Assembly: GCA_014529385.2 (NCBI GenBank)
Contig: CM043945.1
Location: forward strand, 151,689,741 to 151,753,740
From: Adiantum capillus-veneris
Taxonomy: Eukaryota > Streptophyta > Polypodiopsida > Polypodiales > Pteridaceae
DNA: 64,000 bases
Direction of reading: 5' to 3'
A program made the translations under genes and the position numbers. This document shows positions 27,624-41,500 of the stretch, in pieces. Below the pieces are notes generated by a model. That model was given only the letters and a program-made list of their open reading frames with translations. It was not told the origin of the DNA and searched no databases. Numbering within the stretch: the first letter of the stretch is position 1; the number at the start of each line of letters is the position of its first letter.

Positions 27624-29228
27624 TGTCATAATAATCAATATCTAATTCTCCTAAATGATTTTCTCATATTAAACTGATCATTTAATGTGGGGAAGGCCAG
27701 GGGAGAAAAAGCTAGAATATTGGTTAAGCTAGCAGACCGGCCACAGTAGGGATCCAAAGGAGGGAAAATAGGGATCCAAAGGGGGGGCCATCTGCAAAAG
27801 AGCCATGTGCAACAATGGGCTAAAAAGACCCTAAGGTTCAGCCCATTAAGACTTCCAAAATGCTAAGGTTCCAAAATTCAAAGGTTGTGTCCAAAGGTCA
27901 ACCCTAGGGAAAATTGGATGCTTTGTGTGTGCCCTAAAAGTCTTTGCACATCCCTACATGGGAGGGGGCGAGCCCTAAAGGTAGGGGATGAGAGAGAGAG
28001 GCACACACACACAGACACACACAGGCTCCCTTTACACAAAGGGAATGAGGGACGCATGTCAGCTCCCTAGGTCAGATGCCTACAAGGTGTGCCCAATTTC
28101 TATTGGATGACCCTTGAAGTGGACCAATGAAAATTAAGCTAGAGTAAATCTAGTTAAATTAATTTAAAAACATTTAATAAAAGAAACCAATGAGAATTAA
28201 GTCTCCTAAAAGACTATTGGGCAGTCTCCCAAGGGGTCCAATGAGCCTTCAGGAGCCCCATGGCTTGCCCGATTCCTATTGGCCAGGAGGCAAAGGGGTC
28301 CAATGAGAGTTTAATTTAATTATTTAATTACCTTAAGCTCTCACAAAAGGGGAAAGGGGGACACATGTCAGAAGGCTATCACTTATGCTGCTTAATTGTA
28401 ATTGGCTTGACTTGGGGAGGGCCAATGAGGCTTCAGGAAGAGCATTTAGCAAGAAGGATCGCCCAAGAGAGAGAGGGGGCTGATTTTTACAAGGCATTAT
28501 CACACACACACACACTCACACACTCACACAAGCTCATGTGTGAAGAAAGAGAAGACTATCTCTTCCCAAGCTTTAATGGAGAACTCATCACCTACTCCAA
28601 GCTTGTGAGATAGAAGCCTACATCAACACTCTCTTGGCATGTGGATGCAAATCCAACCAAGAGCCAAGCTTCAATGCATGCTCATCTCCTCTACCAAGCT
28701 AATTACTAAGCTAAGCTATGCTACATATGAGTGATTATGTGAGGAGACGTACATCTTTCTCGTAAGATACTCCTTCTTCCTCTCAATCTACTCTCATACC
28801 CTGCTAGCTCTCACCATCTTCGAAGGTGTGTGAGGTCTTGGGTCTGAGAAAGGGGATAATTCAAGTTGTGTTTGTTAAGTGTTTTGCTTAGTGCATGAAG
28901 TTTCCATCTTCATTGCACTAGCTAGTCTTGAAGGAACACAAAGAATTGTATTGTACACTGTCTCTCTTGATGGGAGAAACCATAATACAAAGCCTTTTGG
29001 AGGGGGGACCGGCTCCATGAAAATCCGGTCCTCAACTGTTGTCAATAGCTTAATTGCTCTCTCTTTTGAAAGTATTGTCGATGCTATCTAACTAGGTGTT
29101 ATGCTTTTTGTTGCTCTCTCCACCCAAGCACTCTTGTAATTCTCATTAGGAATCTACTCTAATGAAATGCCCACTATGTTCATGCTAATTTCCGCTACAC
29201 ATAAGTTATTAGACCATTAAATGTTACA
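27624..29228 (+). repeat. 3' LTR of the chromovirus (1605 bp)
   Basis: Begins TGTCATAATAATC and ends TGTTACA. It is followed by ACTGT at 29229-29233, matching the left flank. Confidence 0.97.
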
Positions 29229-29233
29229 ACTGT

Positions 29234-30689
29234 TAATTAATATGCTAATGTCAAGACATAAGAGAGTGCAAGATAGAAATAGAGCAATGACAATAGATTG
29301 CACTTGAATGGAGAAAGAACACCTTGTTACAAATGAGGGCAGCTAATGGGATTTCTATACAAGTTGAGGGAGTGAGGAATATCCATCACATGTGAATTAT
29401 AGGTTGGTGGGAATAGACACATGTTGAGACTTACATAGGTGGAAGGGATCCATGTGGGAATTAGGTGTAAGGACTTTGGGAATAGAGGCAGGTGGAAAGA
29501 AGTCCACACTTAATAAAGTAATAAGTTACTTTTACACGAATCCCTCATGATCATTAGCCCATGGCACGTCCTTCTCTCTTGCTACAGTCATTGAATTCTT
29601 TCCATATTGCTATTTGCAGCCCATGTTCTGTTCTCCCTGCTATATTCCATATCCACTTCGGCCTTGCACAATAATTACCTCCCTGCACTTGCTCACGATT
29701 CTCCCTCTGGTGGCGCTTTAACATTCAGCCCTCTGATTTCTCGGATAACCCTCCCATGGCCTACTGATCACGGGCTCCCTCAACAGCTCTTCTGTAGTCC
29801 CCAACCAGCCACTACAAAGGGCCCATTGCTCAACATCCAAGAGTCTAACCCCACCAAATCAGTCCTCCTCTATGCACAAGAAGATTTAGAAATATTGTCA
29901 TGTAGGAAAACGGAGTCTTTTTCAGTGTTTTTCATACCATGCATAACATCATGAGCTTATGCTCGAGAGGCACCACATACCTAGCTAGGTATGGGGTGTC
30001 TCCCTCACAAAAACCTCATGATGTTGAGCTCGGGGGGTTCACTATGTGTAAAACTACCATATCACGTGCGTTCAAGAAATGTTTGTAAAAACCCTTATCT
30101 GTGAATTTTGTTAAGAATATAATGTACCCTTATCTTTTAAAATCTGTAAGTTTTTTTCAATTTTGAAAAAATAATGCCCTTCTGTATATATATTTCTGTA
30201 AGTTTCAAGAACTTTAAATACCCTTCTGTTGAACTCACGTGATATGTTGAGTAAGTCACAATGTGGCAATTATTGTGCAAATTTTTCTAAAACTTCTTGT
30301 GATGCTGCACATGATGCTTCTCCATTTTTAGCTCTCGGCCACTCCTACGCTAGCTCTTTTGCCACTCTCCTCTTTTTGCACTTCTCTAATTTGTATCAAG
30401 TGCTGCCCTCAGTCCCTTTGTGGTGGAAACGCAGTTCTCTGCGTCCTTTTCATGCATACAGAGCCTCCAACCTTGATGGAGCGTTCTTTTTTTGTGGCCC
30501 AAGAGCTCGCCCCCAAAATATGCCTTCATTGCACTCAGGCCTCCACTTTCAACTGGCACTCCTTCTCTCCTTGCCATGCATCCATACAGATGGCGCTTCA
30601 CCTGCATTTCCCCATGCAATCAGCACCGCCTCCTTTCACACCGTAGTTGTTTTTTTAAATATATCTTAAGCTAATTTAATCTTCTCTTC
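29234..30689. other. Unassigned flank right of the chromovirus
   Basis: Continuation of the sequence the chromovirus entered. Plus-strand open frames of 115 codons (29607-29954) and 146 codons (30229-30669) exist, but their translations match no domain I know and lack conserved-looking motifs. Confidence 0.3.
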
Positions 30690-31560
30690 CCATTAAATAA
30701 AACTGCAACCTAGTTCTATTTCCTACACTATCTATTGTCTTCGACTGTGGTGACCGCGTAGTGCACCCCTCATCCGTGCAGGCGTTGTCAAAGTCTGTGC
30801 AAAAGATCAACGCTGAAGATAGGCTCTTCCTCCAAATCCTGAAGGATTCCGGATCTAAGTAGAAGGCAGAGCTCAGCATGTTCCGCTGATATGACAAAAC
30901 TCTCCAGAAGAGGCCTTACAAATGGGACATGAGGTTCGTTCCATCTTCCAGCTTGCCAGAGAGGAACTTTTACCTCCACTCAGTTTTATACAGCAAGGCA
31001 ACATATAGGTCGTCAACAACATCATCAGCTTGATATTGAGGAGCAATATAAGCTGCACCATGATCAGAACGACGTGACGACAACTTTATAATTTGAAGAG
31101 GGTCCGATTCTCTTGTAACAGAGGCCGCCATGCGCTCTTGTGCTTGGACCTTCAATTCGCGGTTGACGCTCATATTCTTCTTCGAGGGGCTCATAGAGGG
31201 GGTCCTGCCACATCAACTCCAGCAGAAGTTCTTTGGTCATCAAAAAGCTAGCTGCGTCCAGCCTGAGGATGAGCAATCCCTATGTGCGAGCATCTTGGGT
31301 AGGTCATGAATCCTACTTAGCCTCACCTCGCCCTACTGAATCAGCATTGCAGCTATTTATCGAATATACCAGAGCATGGCGACGGACGGAGGATGTTCAG
31401 GATAGGTCGATGAGATTGGCAACACCAGCTTTGGGAGCTCACAACCTGTCTGCGTGCGTGCAGACGGTCTTTGAGCTCTTGCAATTCATCCTTCAAATGA
31501 ACCTTATTGAGCTCTTGCAGTTCGTCTACAATCTTGGGCAAGTCATGAAGCTTATTAGCT
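30690..31560 (-). pseudogene. Unrecognised coding-like remnant
   Basis: Several overlapping minus-strand frames have protein-like composition. One is a helical start (KIVDELQELNKVHLKDELQE, about 31541-31470). Others include MWQDPLYEPLEEEYERQP (about 31216-31163), VTRESDPLQIIKLSSRR (about 31118-31068) and VPLWQAGRWNEPHVPF (about 30973-30920). Stops and frame changes separate them. It could be an exon fragment of a host gene, a captured gene piece or another transposon relic. Confidence 0.2.
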
Positions 31561-32231
31561 TCAACAACAAAAAAATTATTCTTCTATAAGGTGTAAATTG
31601 TTCGTATTCATGCTTTAAGCTTGTGACATATTGTCGTATGAAGATTTGAAAGACAAGGGTTCATAGCTTGCCCAAGATATGCATTTCAAGTATGCCCAAT
31701 TACCCTTTTGTAAACAGTGTGTGATGAGGGGAATGAGGTCTATATTGCATCAAACTATGGTGATAATATATGTCACTCTCAAGGGGCCCACTATTAACAC
31801 TAGGTTGTTAATGTATCTTTGCTAAATTGTTTAAAATTTTAAAAATAAAAAAACCTTCCTATCGAATTCACTTGGTAGATTAACATGATTATACAGTGGA
31901 CCTACCAAGGTCGCACTAGGTACTGGTTTAAATTTTGTGCGACACTAGGTAGTGCTCCTATATATAGGCATACCCTTTTTTATTCCTCTAATACCTTAGG
32001 GGGACTTTGTTATTACAACATTGTCTTTTAGAATGCATTACTTGTGTAGGGTATGCCCTAGAAGGTGTAGCTGAACTAGGATTTATTTTTTTGATCTAAG
32101 GTAACACATGTACAATCTATTTTTAAATGTATAAATATCCTCTAGAGTGTTGTAGGCATTGCAAGGACCATTCACGACATTTTTCACCTTTGCTCACAAT
32201 ATTTTAAAAGACACAATTTATAGGGCATCTC
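31561..32231. other. Unassigned AT-rich stretch
   Basis: No coding sequence or repeat structure recognised. Confidence 0.3.
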
Positions 32232-32314
32232 TGAAATAATGAGCAATGATAGGTAGAGAGACTATGCCACAATTACGAGGCCAAGAAAGAAAGACTCCAT
32301 GCAAAGTAAGATGA

Positions 32315-32318
<4 letters not shown>

Positions 32319-32397
<79 letters not shown>
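32319..32397. repeat. (TG)n(AG)n compound microsatellite
   Basis: TG run to about 32349, then AG run to 32397, in the first unit of the tandem duplication. Confidence 0.95.
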
Positions 32398-32399
<2 letters not shown>

Positions 32400-32746
32400 C
32401 AACTGTAATGATCATGGGTTATTCTGTTATATACCAATCGTTGCCCTCAAAACAAGCAGAGCTTATGATTAAGAGTTTTGGTGGTAGAGAGAGAGGGGGG
32501 GTAGCATTGAGTATTTCTACAAATGGTCACCCTAAAAACAAATAGAGAGCTTTGAAAAATGTTCAAAAGAGTTTATCGATCACAGCTTATCAACTTATGG
32601 CTACACCAAACATGCAAATGAAACAAATTGCAATATGTTCTTTTGTTTGTGCATATAATTGTTCAATTGCAAGTGTGAGGTAGATGCAAAACCAACTTCT
32701 TACCACTCTTCCAAATACATTACTAGGCCTATATCCTCCTCCCATA

Positions 32747-32775
<29 letters not shown>
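32747..32775. repeat. Poly-C homopolymer, 29 bp
   Basis: An uninterrupted run of C followed by TCTTCTCTTTC and a CA repeat. The matching place in the second unit (about 33360) has mixed C/T sequence. Homopolymer length is prone to sequencing error. Confidence 0.85.
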
Positions 32776-32777
<2 letters not shown>

Positions 32778-32893
32778 TTCTCTTTCCACACACACACACA
32801 CACACCGCGCTGAAATAATGACCAGTGATAGGTAGAGAGACTATGCCACCATTGCGAGCTCAAGAAAGAAAGACTCCATGCAAAGTAAGATGA

Positions 32894-32894
32894 T

Positions 32895-32941
<47 letters not shown>
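32894..32941. repeat. (TG)n(AG)n compound microsatellite
   Basis: The shorter counterpart of the 32319 repeat in the second unit of the tandem duplication. Confidence 0.95.
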
Positions 32942-33366
32942 CCAACTATATTGATCATGGGTTATTCTATTATATACCAATGGTTGCCCTCAAAACAAGC
33001 AGAGCTTACGATTAAGAGTTTTGGTGGTAGAGAGAGAGAGGCGGGGTAACATTGAGTATTTCTACAAATGGTCACCCTGAAAACAAATAGAGAGCTTTGA
33101 AAAATGTTCAAAAGAGCGCATCATCACATCTTATCAGCTTATGGCTGCACCAAACATGCAAATGAAACAAATTGCAATAGTTTCTTTTTCTTGTGCATAT
33201 AATTGAGCCTTATGCTTTGTTATTAATCTAACCCCAAGTCTTATCATTCCTCAATCAGTTGGTGCATCTCAATTTCAACTGAAAGTGTGAGGTAGATGAA
33301 AAACCAACTTCTTACCACTCTTGCAAATACATTACTAGGCCTGTTTCCTCCTCCTCATACTCTCCT

Positions 33367-33370
<4 letters not shown>

Positions 33371-33402
<32 letters not shown>
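33371..33402. repeat. (AC)n microsatellite
   Basis: A short AC run at the end of the second duplication unit, followed by imperfect ACACCC sequence. Confidence 0.9.
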
Positions 33403-33404
<2 letters not shown>

Positions 33405-33887
33405 ACACACACCACTTACACTCCCTTAGACTCAAGTAAACCACACACACACTAACATACATAGCTCATTCAACCATTGAGGTGGATTGCCCTTTGACGG
33501 GATAACCTTGACATTGTTGCTACCATCATACCATGGCCATCGCCACCACCACCACTACTCTGTGGTGGTTGTTCGTGTTGTTGCCATCTCTTCTTTGTGT
33601 TGATACATTGCACTATGGTGCTATTGCTACCTCTACTTTGTGCCAATTCATTGCATGATGGTTCGAGTGCACACTCCACCCTTTGCATCCATCCCCTCAA
33701 TCTTTAAATTTCTCCTCTTTCCACTTACTCTGCCTAGTTCTAACATCTTGATCTTTCATCTCTCATTAATACAAGGCCACACCCATTTTATGCAGCTCAT
33801 AGAGACTAATTCCCAATAGCCCATCTCAACGTCTTTTGTGGGTTTTTCAACGTTACCATAAACAAAGCTCTCTCTCTCTCTTTCTCA

Positions 33888-33965
<78 letters not shown>

Positions 33966-34581
33966 AATTTGGAACCCTTTCCCAAGACAACCCATTTGAC
34001 CCTCCCTAGCCACCAAAAAGAGCTTTTTGAGCTGCTCTTTTTGAGTTTGCCTTCACCCTCTTCAAAAATAGAATTCAATGCAAGTGTATTTGTAGCCCTC
34101 TTGCAGACCTATGCACTCAATCTCAAAGACAATGTGTGAACAAAGAATAGGAGGCCCGTAATTTTGCACAACCATTTGGAGCATGATGAGATGGTTCCAG
34201 TCATTGACATTGTAGAGCTAGAGAGCTGCACACAAACAATGGGCATAAGTGATGGCATGGCAAAGGTCGCAAGCTGCATACATGCATCAAAATAGTGCAT
34301 GGGATCACAGAGGTCGTGAGCTTCATACATGAGATGGGTCTTAAACACAAAATATACACACACTTTCAAAAAACAATGGATGCTATACCTTGTCGACGAC
34401 AGGGATGATGACCTTTCTTGGAAGTTGTAAACTACTACAAAAGCGAAAAGACAAAGCGTTCACTACCATATTTTCCAGCAACATGGTGCACATACTCAAC
34501 AAAAATACCATAGAAACATGTGCACAAACCACAACACACACACACACACACACACACACTCTCTCTCTCTCTCTCTCTCTA
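33403..34581. other. Unassigned stretch with microsatellites
   Basis: It contains (CT)n at 33868-33886, (CA)n at 33889-33960, and a CA then CT tract at about 34533-34581. Open frames here are repeat artefacts or lack recognisable domains. Confidence 0.5.
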
Positions 34582-35436
34582 TCCCTAGTGTGGAATTGGA
34601 AGAAGGGATACACATATAATGCCCATAAATACTTGTCTTTTTACCACATGGGCTGATGAAGCAATTTTTTGAGGAACTCTCTTGGTCCATATGATGCTCC
34701 TCTAAAGAAATTCCCCATTAACAAAAATTGGAAAAGCCTAAAAGGATTATAGAGTTATCATCTCATGCATGTATAAAAACGTGTGGAGGGGCCATCATTT
34801 ATTGGTGTGATGAGCAATTTTTCCCACCACTTGGCAGATATGACCTACCCTTATATGATTTCACTTGCAGGTGGTAGTCCCCATAGAAAGACGTTTTTTT
34901 TGGCTTGGTTGAGGTGTGGATCCACTCCACCACTACCCTTTGCATGCACATCCATGGCTTTAAAAGATGTTTCCTTTACGAACGACAATGCAAGCAGAGA
35001 CATACTACATACAAGTGCTCGTGTATGACAACAACACCCTTGGCTTTACAGAGCAATTATTGGGCCCCTTTTCCTACATACAACACAATCCAGTAGATAT
35101 GGAGAGCGATACCCAAGTGCTAGCTTCCTACTATAAGAGTTCTTCTTTGCATTGTATTTTTGGTTGACATCTATAACATGTGGGCTTCTTTTGTGACACA
35201 TGTCTTCCACTAACTAAATTTTCTTTTGTTGGCTGTGATGGTGACAGGTATAGAGGAGCCCCTTACCCTAAATGCTTCTGCAAGAATAATCTCTCTATGG
35301 TTTGATAATGGCATGCCTATGAATCATGATCAATTTATTGCTTTTTCTTTTTCATTAACCAAGAAATGGTATTCTTTTCTCCATTTGTTACCCTTTTGAA
35401 GAATCTTGGTCTTTTGTAGCTTACACACACACACAC
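34582..35436 (+). repeat. Left direct repeat (pseudo-LTR-like)
   Basis: It shares with the right repeat, in order: TCCCTAGTrTGG, ATGCCCATAAATAC, GAGGAACTCTCTTGGTCC, ATTCCCCATTAACAAAAATT, GAGCAATTTTTCCCACCACT, CCCATAGAAAGACG, CATGGCTTTAAAAGA, TTTTGGTTGACATCTATAAC and a terminal CA run. Offset to the right copy is about 4502 bp at the start. Confidence 0.85.
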
Positions 35437-35520
35437 TCATGGTGATAGCAATTGTTATCACTCGTGGTGATTGCTATCACACTCGTGGTGATACCAATTG
35501 TTATTGATTACCTATCATCT
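35437..35520. repeat. Short GTGATA/TATCAC inverted and direct repeats
   Basis: Three TGGTGAT phrases alternate with their inverse (GGTGATAGCAATTGTTATCAC), giving small potential hairpins just inside the left direct repeat. Confidence 0.6.
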
Positions 35521-37380
35521 TTAAAATGTTGATCCCTTTTCTCTCGGCTCACTTAGTTGGTTTTGTTACAGGAAAGCTTAGGTGGATGGGATGCTGCACT
35601 TGTAGCCCTAGGTTATGATGGTAGCCTACTAGCTCCTCCCTCTATTGTGCAAGGCCTACTTGCATCAAAGATCAATCTTTCCATAAAAATGTAGGTAACA
35701 CCAATTTGTCTTTAAATGACACCACTGATTTACTAGTACTTGCTCATTTGGATATCCCAGCTTGGTTCACTATTTATGCTTTGTCTAAAGATAGCCATGT
35801 TGCTGCTGTGTCATGGATATTGTTGCTAATTTGGGGGATATACAAGATGATGATGACAGGGAACACCATGAATGCATCAAAAACACCCCTCATATTATGA
35901 GAAAGTTTATGGGTGCATGGCAAAAAGATTTGTAATGACCCCCTTATCAATCAGAGGGAAGAAGCATCTACTCCAAGGGGCCCCTTCCTTATCTATATCA
36001 CCTCACACCACATCTTTGAATTGGATGATCCCTGATGGTCTTGATGAAGACGAGGTAGCTATTACTACACAAAAATTCTCCATGAATAGCCCCTCACTTG
36101 GTATTGCTAAGAAGCCCTTTGAAACCTACACCGACCATATATCCTTGCTCGGTTGCTAGAGGTCTACTTAAGTGATGCTAATCACAAGCTATGAACCCTT
36201 GGAAATTTTCCTTACTTGCCCCTTTAAATAAAGGCATGTTGCTCACACACATCAATGATAGGGACAAGGAGGTAGTGAAAATTGGGCTGCAGCAGATTCT
36301 ACATAATATTTTCTCCATTATTATTGAGTCTTATTTAATGGCGTGCCCTTTTTCTATGAGGAGCTTTGAAACCCAAATATATAATTCCTCTGAGGGATGC
36401 CTTCTTGGAGTGAAGGGGTTAATTAGCACTACTGGCCAGATTCTAACTATACCACCCAACTTTGGAATGTGCATCGGCCATTCATTAAGTGTGGATGTGA
36501 TCATGTGGGATAGGGGGAATTTTGCAAGGATTCCAACATCTTATGGTTTGACCATGCCCTATGGATGATTCTACATAACCTGTCAACATTATTTCCTGCC
36601 CCTTCCCTTAAGAAGTCCATGTTAACCTTCTTAACATGGATTGCTATTGAAGCTCAAGAGGCTATCAAAGATCTGTTAATCCATGTCATCTACCGAGAAA
36701 AGCTCAAGGATGCAGTGAAACATGTGGCTTTGTTCGGGCAGCTGCATGCCTCCAATAGTAACATGTCAGAGGTAGATGCCTTCATTAGAAAGGCTATCTC
36801 CCCCATCAAGGATTTGTTGCATGATGGTAGGATTCCTAAATGGGCCCAAGGTGAATTCCAAAAACCTAATTGTGGTAGGGGAAGGCATATGGCACTAACA
36901 AGATGGCATATTCTTCTACTCCAACTAATAAAAAATGTAATTCCATATCCCCAGTAGATTCTGTTGGTAGCTACATGACCCCAACAACCTCTCAAACCCC
37001 TAGCTTCCTTGTAGAACTTGGATAGCCATCTGCCAATTCAAATGGATGTGTACGATAGGCTTTTAACCGAAGTTTCCTCCCTAGTGCTAAGGTGCTACTG
37101 TATAATTGATGTTTGATTACTATTGTAGGTTTCAAAAGAAGCTACTGGAGGTTTATCGTTAGCCCCCATGCAAAGGAAAAAGGATCGCCTTTTTATTAAT
37201 ATCTTGTACTACAACTCTCTGATGGACTTACCTAGTCTAAGAACTTTTTTTGGGGTGTTCTTTTGTGGCTTGAACTTTGTTTTGTCCCCATATTGGGAGA
37301 AGTGCATGTTCACTTGGAGCTTTAAACCTTCCTGAAAGCTGTTACTTTATAGCCAGAAGCGTGTTTTCACTTTTACCTCG
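35521..37380 (+). pseudogene. Penelope-like element, N-terminal ORF region (decayed)
   Basis: A series of open segments in different frames (35706-35900, 35872-36159, 36191-36568, 36565-36957) lies where the N-terminal part of the ORF should be. The most protein-like is 36565-36957 (TWIAIEAQEAIKDLLIHVIY). I recognise no defined domain; assignment rests on position between the left repeat and the RT. Confidence 0.35.
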
Positions 37381-39045
37381 AGCTTTCTCCTTGTTTTTGT
37401 ACCCCGAACGACCGTAGGTTTGTACCTATTCTGGGTCATGTTTTGGCAAGTTTAGAACACCTACTAGGTTCCCCCAAGGTTAAGAAATTACTCATGTTAG
37501 GGTTGAATCACATACCTTATTGCTCCCCTAATCTGCATGAGGCTTTTGAAGAGCTTTATTCACTTATGTTAAGACTTTTATATGATAAAATTATCTTCTT
37601 GCCCACTTGGCTGGACATCAATATTGTTAAGCTAGATTTTTATGATCATTTTCTTGGTTGGATACCTCAAAAATTTGGTTATGATCCCGATGTGGATATG
37701 AATGACATCTTTACTGCTCTCAAAAACTGATAACTTATTACATCTATTGACAAGGTATGAACAACCCACTTTTTATTTGTAAAGCACTAGTACAAAAGGA
37801 AATTCAACAAAGACTCACTAGCAGTGACTTCTCTCCTTGCTCAAAAGACCCTTTTTTGAGATTATAAGAGATATGCTTAAGAGGATGAATATACATTATG
37901 TAGCACGTCTGCCCTTCCTAATGGCATCTTTCAAATTACACAAAAAAAGTTTTAGGGGGCTAACTTGTGGTGCTTCTAGTATTTACTCAGAAGCTTCTTT
38001 ACTTATGGCATGCTTATTGAAATCTTTCCTCCCAAAGCAAAAACAAAGAGCACAGATTCTTAACCAAAAAGCTCTTCTTTGCCATAATCTAAAAATACAG
38101 TCCTGGTGGATTATTGAATCCATCTATGATTGTGTAATTAACCTACCAAAAGGTGCTAACTATTTCTACTCAGAAGACATTAAGAAATGTTATGAGGACA
38201 TCCCCCATAATGGAGATATGGGACTAATCCGTCTTATCAATAATCTCGTTACTTGTGATTTCCAAGTTGTTAGCACCCCCTTCATTTATTTTTAGAACTT
38301 CCCAACTTTTTGTCAAGAATGGGCTTGGTCAAAAACCAAATATAAGAATGGACTCTCCTTCTCTTTTGATGATGTAATTAATATGAATACTTGGTTGATT
38401 AACCATATGTACATTCAATGCTACCAAAATTTATACCAACAGACTTATGAAATTCCCATGGGGCTTGCATGTTCACCCATCTGGTCTAATAATTATTTAC
38501 ATGCATTGGAGTACAATTACTATGAAAAAATGATGTTGTTTCCTACCTCTAGGGTAAAGTTGATTGAGCTAGCCAACTCTTTTAGGTATTTTGATGATAT
38601 CCTTTGGATAGATTGTAAAAATCTAGAGCTAAGGAAGGTATCTACCCACCATAGCTCACCATTGAAGGAAAGAAAGATTTAGAAACCACATTCCTAAATC
38701 TTTACCTCTCCATAATTGATGAGAAAATCCACAAAGCTCTAGCTAAAAATCATACACTCCTTCAAATTACTCCTCTAAAATACATCCATAGAGCTAGCAA
38801 TAGACCTAGCAACTGGGCACACAAAGTCAGCCTATCACACCTAAAACCTATTTTATTATGCAACTCGGATACCCTAAAAGCCTGTATAAACATCCACCAG
38901 CTAGTAGTTTCTTTTTGTAGAAATGGATTTGAGAAAGCAAAATTATAGACATTGATCAAGCAGATCCTACGGGGATATCGTTCCTCCAATTTTACTTGTG
39001 ATCCTAAGGCACTCTTACACCTGATATCTCTTGATGGTTGACACT
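37381..39045 (+). pseudogene. Penelope-like reverse transcriptase
   Basis: In order: an N-terminal block typical of Penelope-like proteins (KKLLMLGLNHIP, about 37464-37520); RT motifs SFKLHKKSFRGLT (about 37928-37966), motif A region YSEDIKKCYEDIPH (about 38168-38209), motif B IPMGLACSPIWSNNYLHALE (about 38452-38511) and motif C YFDDILW (38587-38607); then a post-RT block (YIHRASNRPSNWAHK, about 38780; VVSFCRNGFEKAK, about 38905). Motif A and the GLACSP motif B resemble telomerase and Penelope RTs more than LINE or LTR RTs. A stop at 38293, frame changes near 37735 and 38630 and a stop at 38947 inactivate it. No GIY-YIG motif follows. Exact clade is uncertain. Confidence 0.7.
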
Positions 39046-39056
39046 AGGACACCCAT

Positions 39057-39081
39057 GAGAGGGGGCCTAGTGCCCCCTCTC
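39057..39081. repeat. Perfect 10 bp inverted repeat before the right direct repeat
   Basis: GAGAGGGGGC and GCCCCCTCTC separated by CTAGT form a GC-rich hairpin 3 bp before the right repeat, soon after the last RT-like codons. Confidence 0.85.
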
Positions 39082-39083
39082 TG

Positions 39084-41500
<2,417 letters not shown>

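Larger units (their letters stand above)
20310..29228 (+). mobile_element. Full-length Ty3/gypsy chromovirus, 8.9 kb
   Basis: Complete element: two LTRs beginning TGTCATAA and ending GTTACA, a Met-tRNA primer site, one gag-pol frame with a C-terminal chromodomain, and a polypurine tract. ACTGT is duplicated on both sides (20305-20309, 29229-29233). By eye the LTRs differ at about two dozen substitutions plus small CA-repeat indels, around 98-99% identity, so the insertion is recent compared with its neighbours. It lies in the 3' region of element C. Confidence 0.97.
32232..33402 (+). repeat. Tandem duplication, about 579 bp per unit
   Basis: The block starting TGAAATAATGA at 32232 recurs at 32811 in the same order: GGTAGAGAGACTATGCC, a TG/GA microsatellite, GATCATGGGTTATTCT, CCCTCAAAACAAGCAGAG, TACAAATGGTCACCCT, CCAACTTCTTACCACTCTT and TACTAGGCCT. 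The second copy has an extra stretch near 33210-33280. Each unit ends in a C- or CA-rich tract. Confidence 0.9.

Noticed and set aside
30229-30669. 146-codon plus-strand ORF as a host gene
   Set aside because: No recognisable domain, an unusual Ser/His/Phe-rich composition, and overlapping alternative frames of similar length.
34640-34700. Hammerhead-ribozyme-like core (CTGATGA, then GAAC and GTC) in the left Penelope repeat
   Set aside because: Penelope repeats can carry hammerheads, but the GAAA box is imperfect, stems I and II do not pair convincingly, and the right repeat has TTGATGC at the same place.
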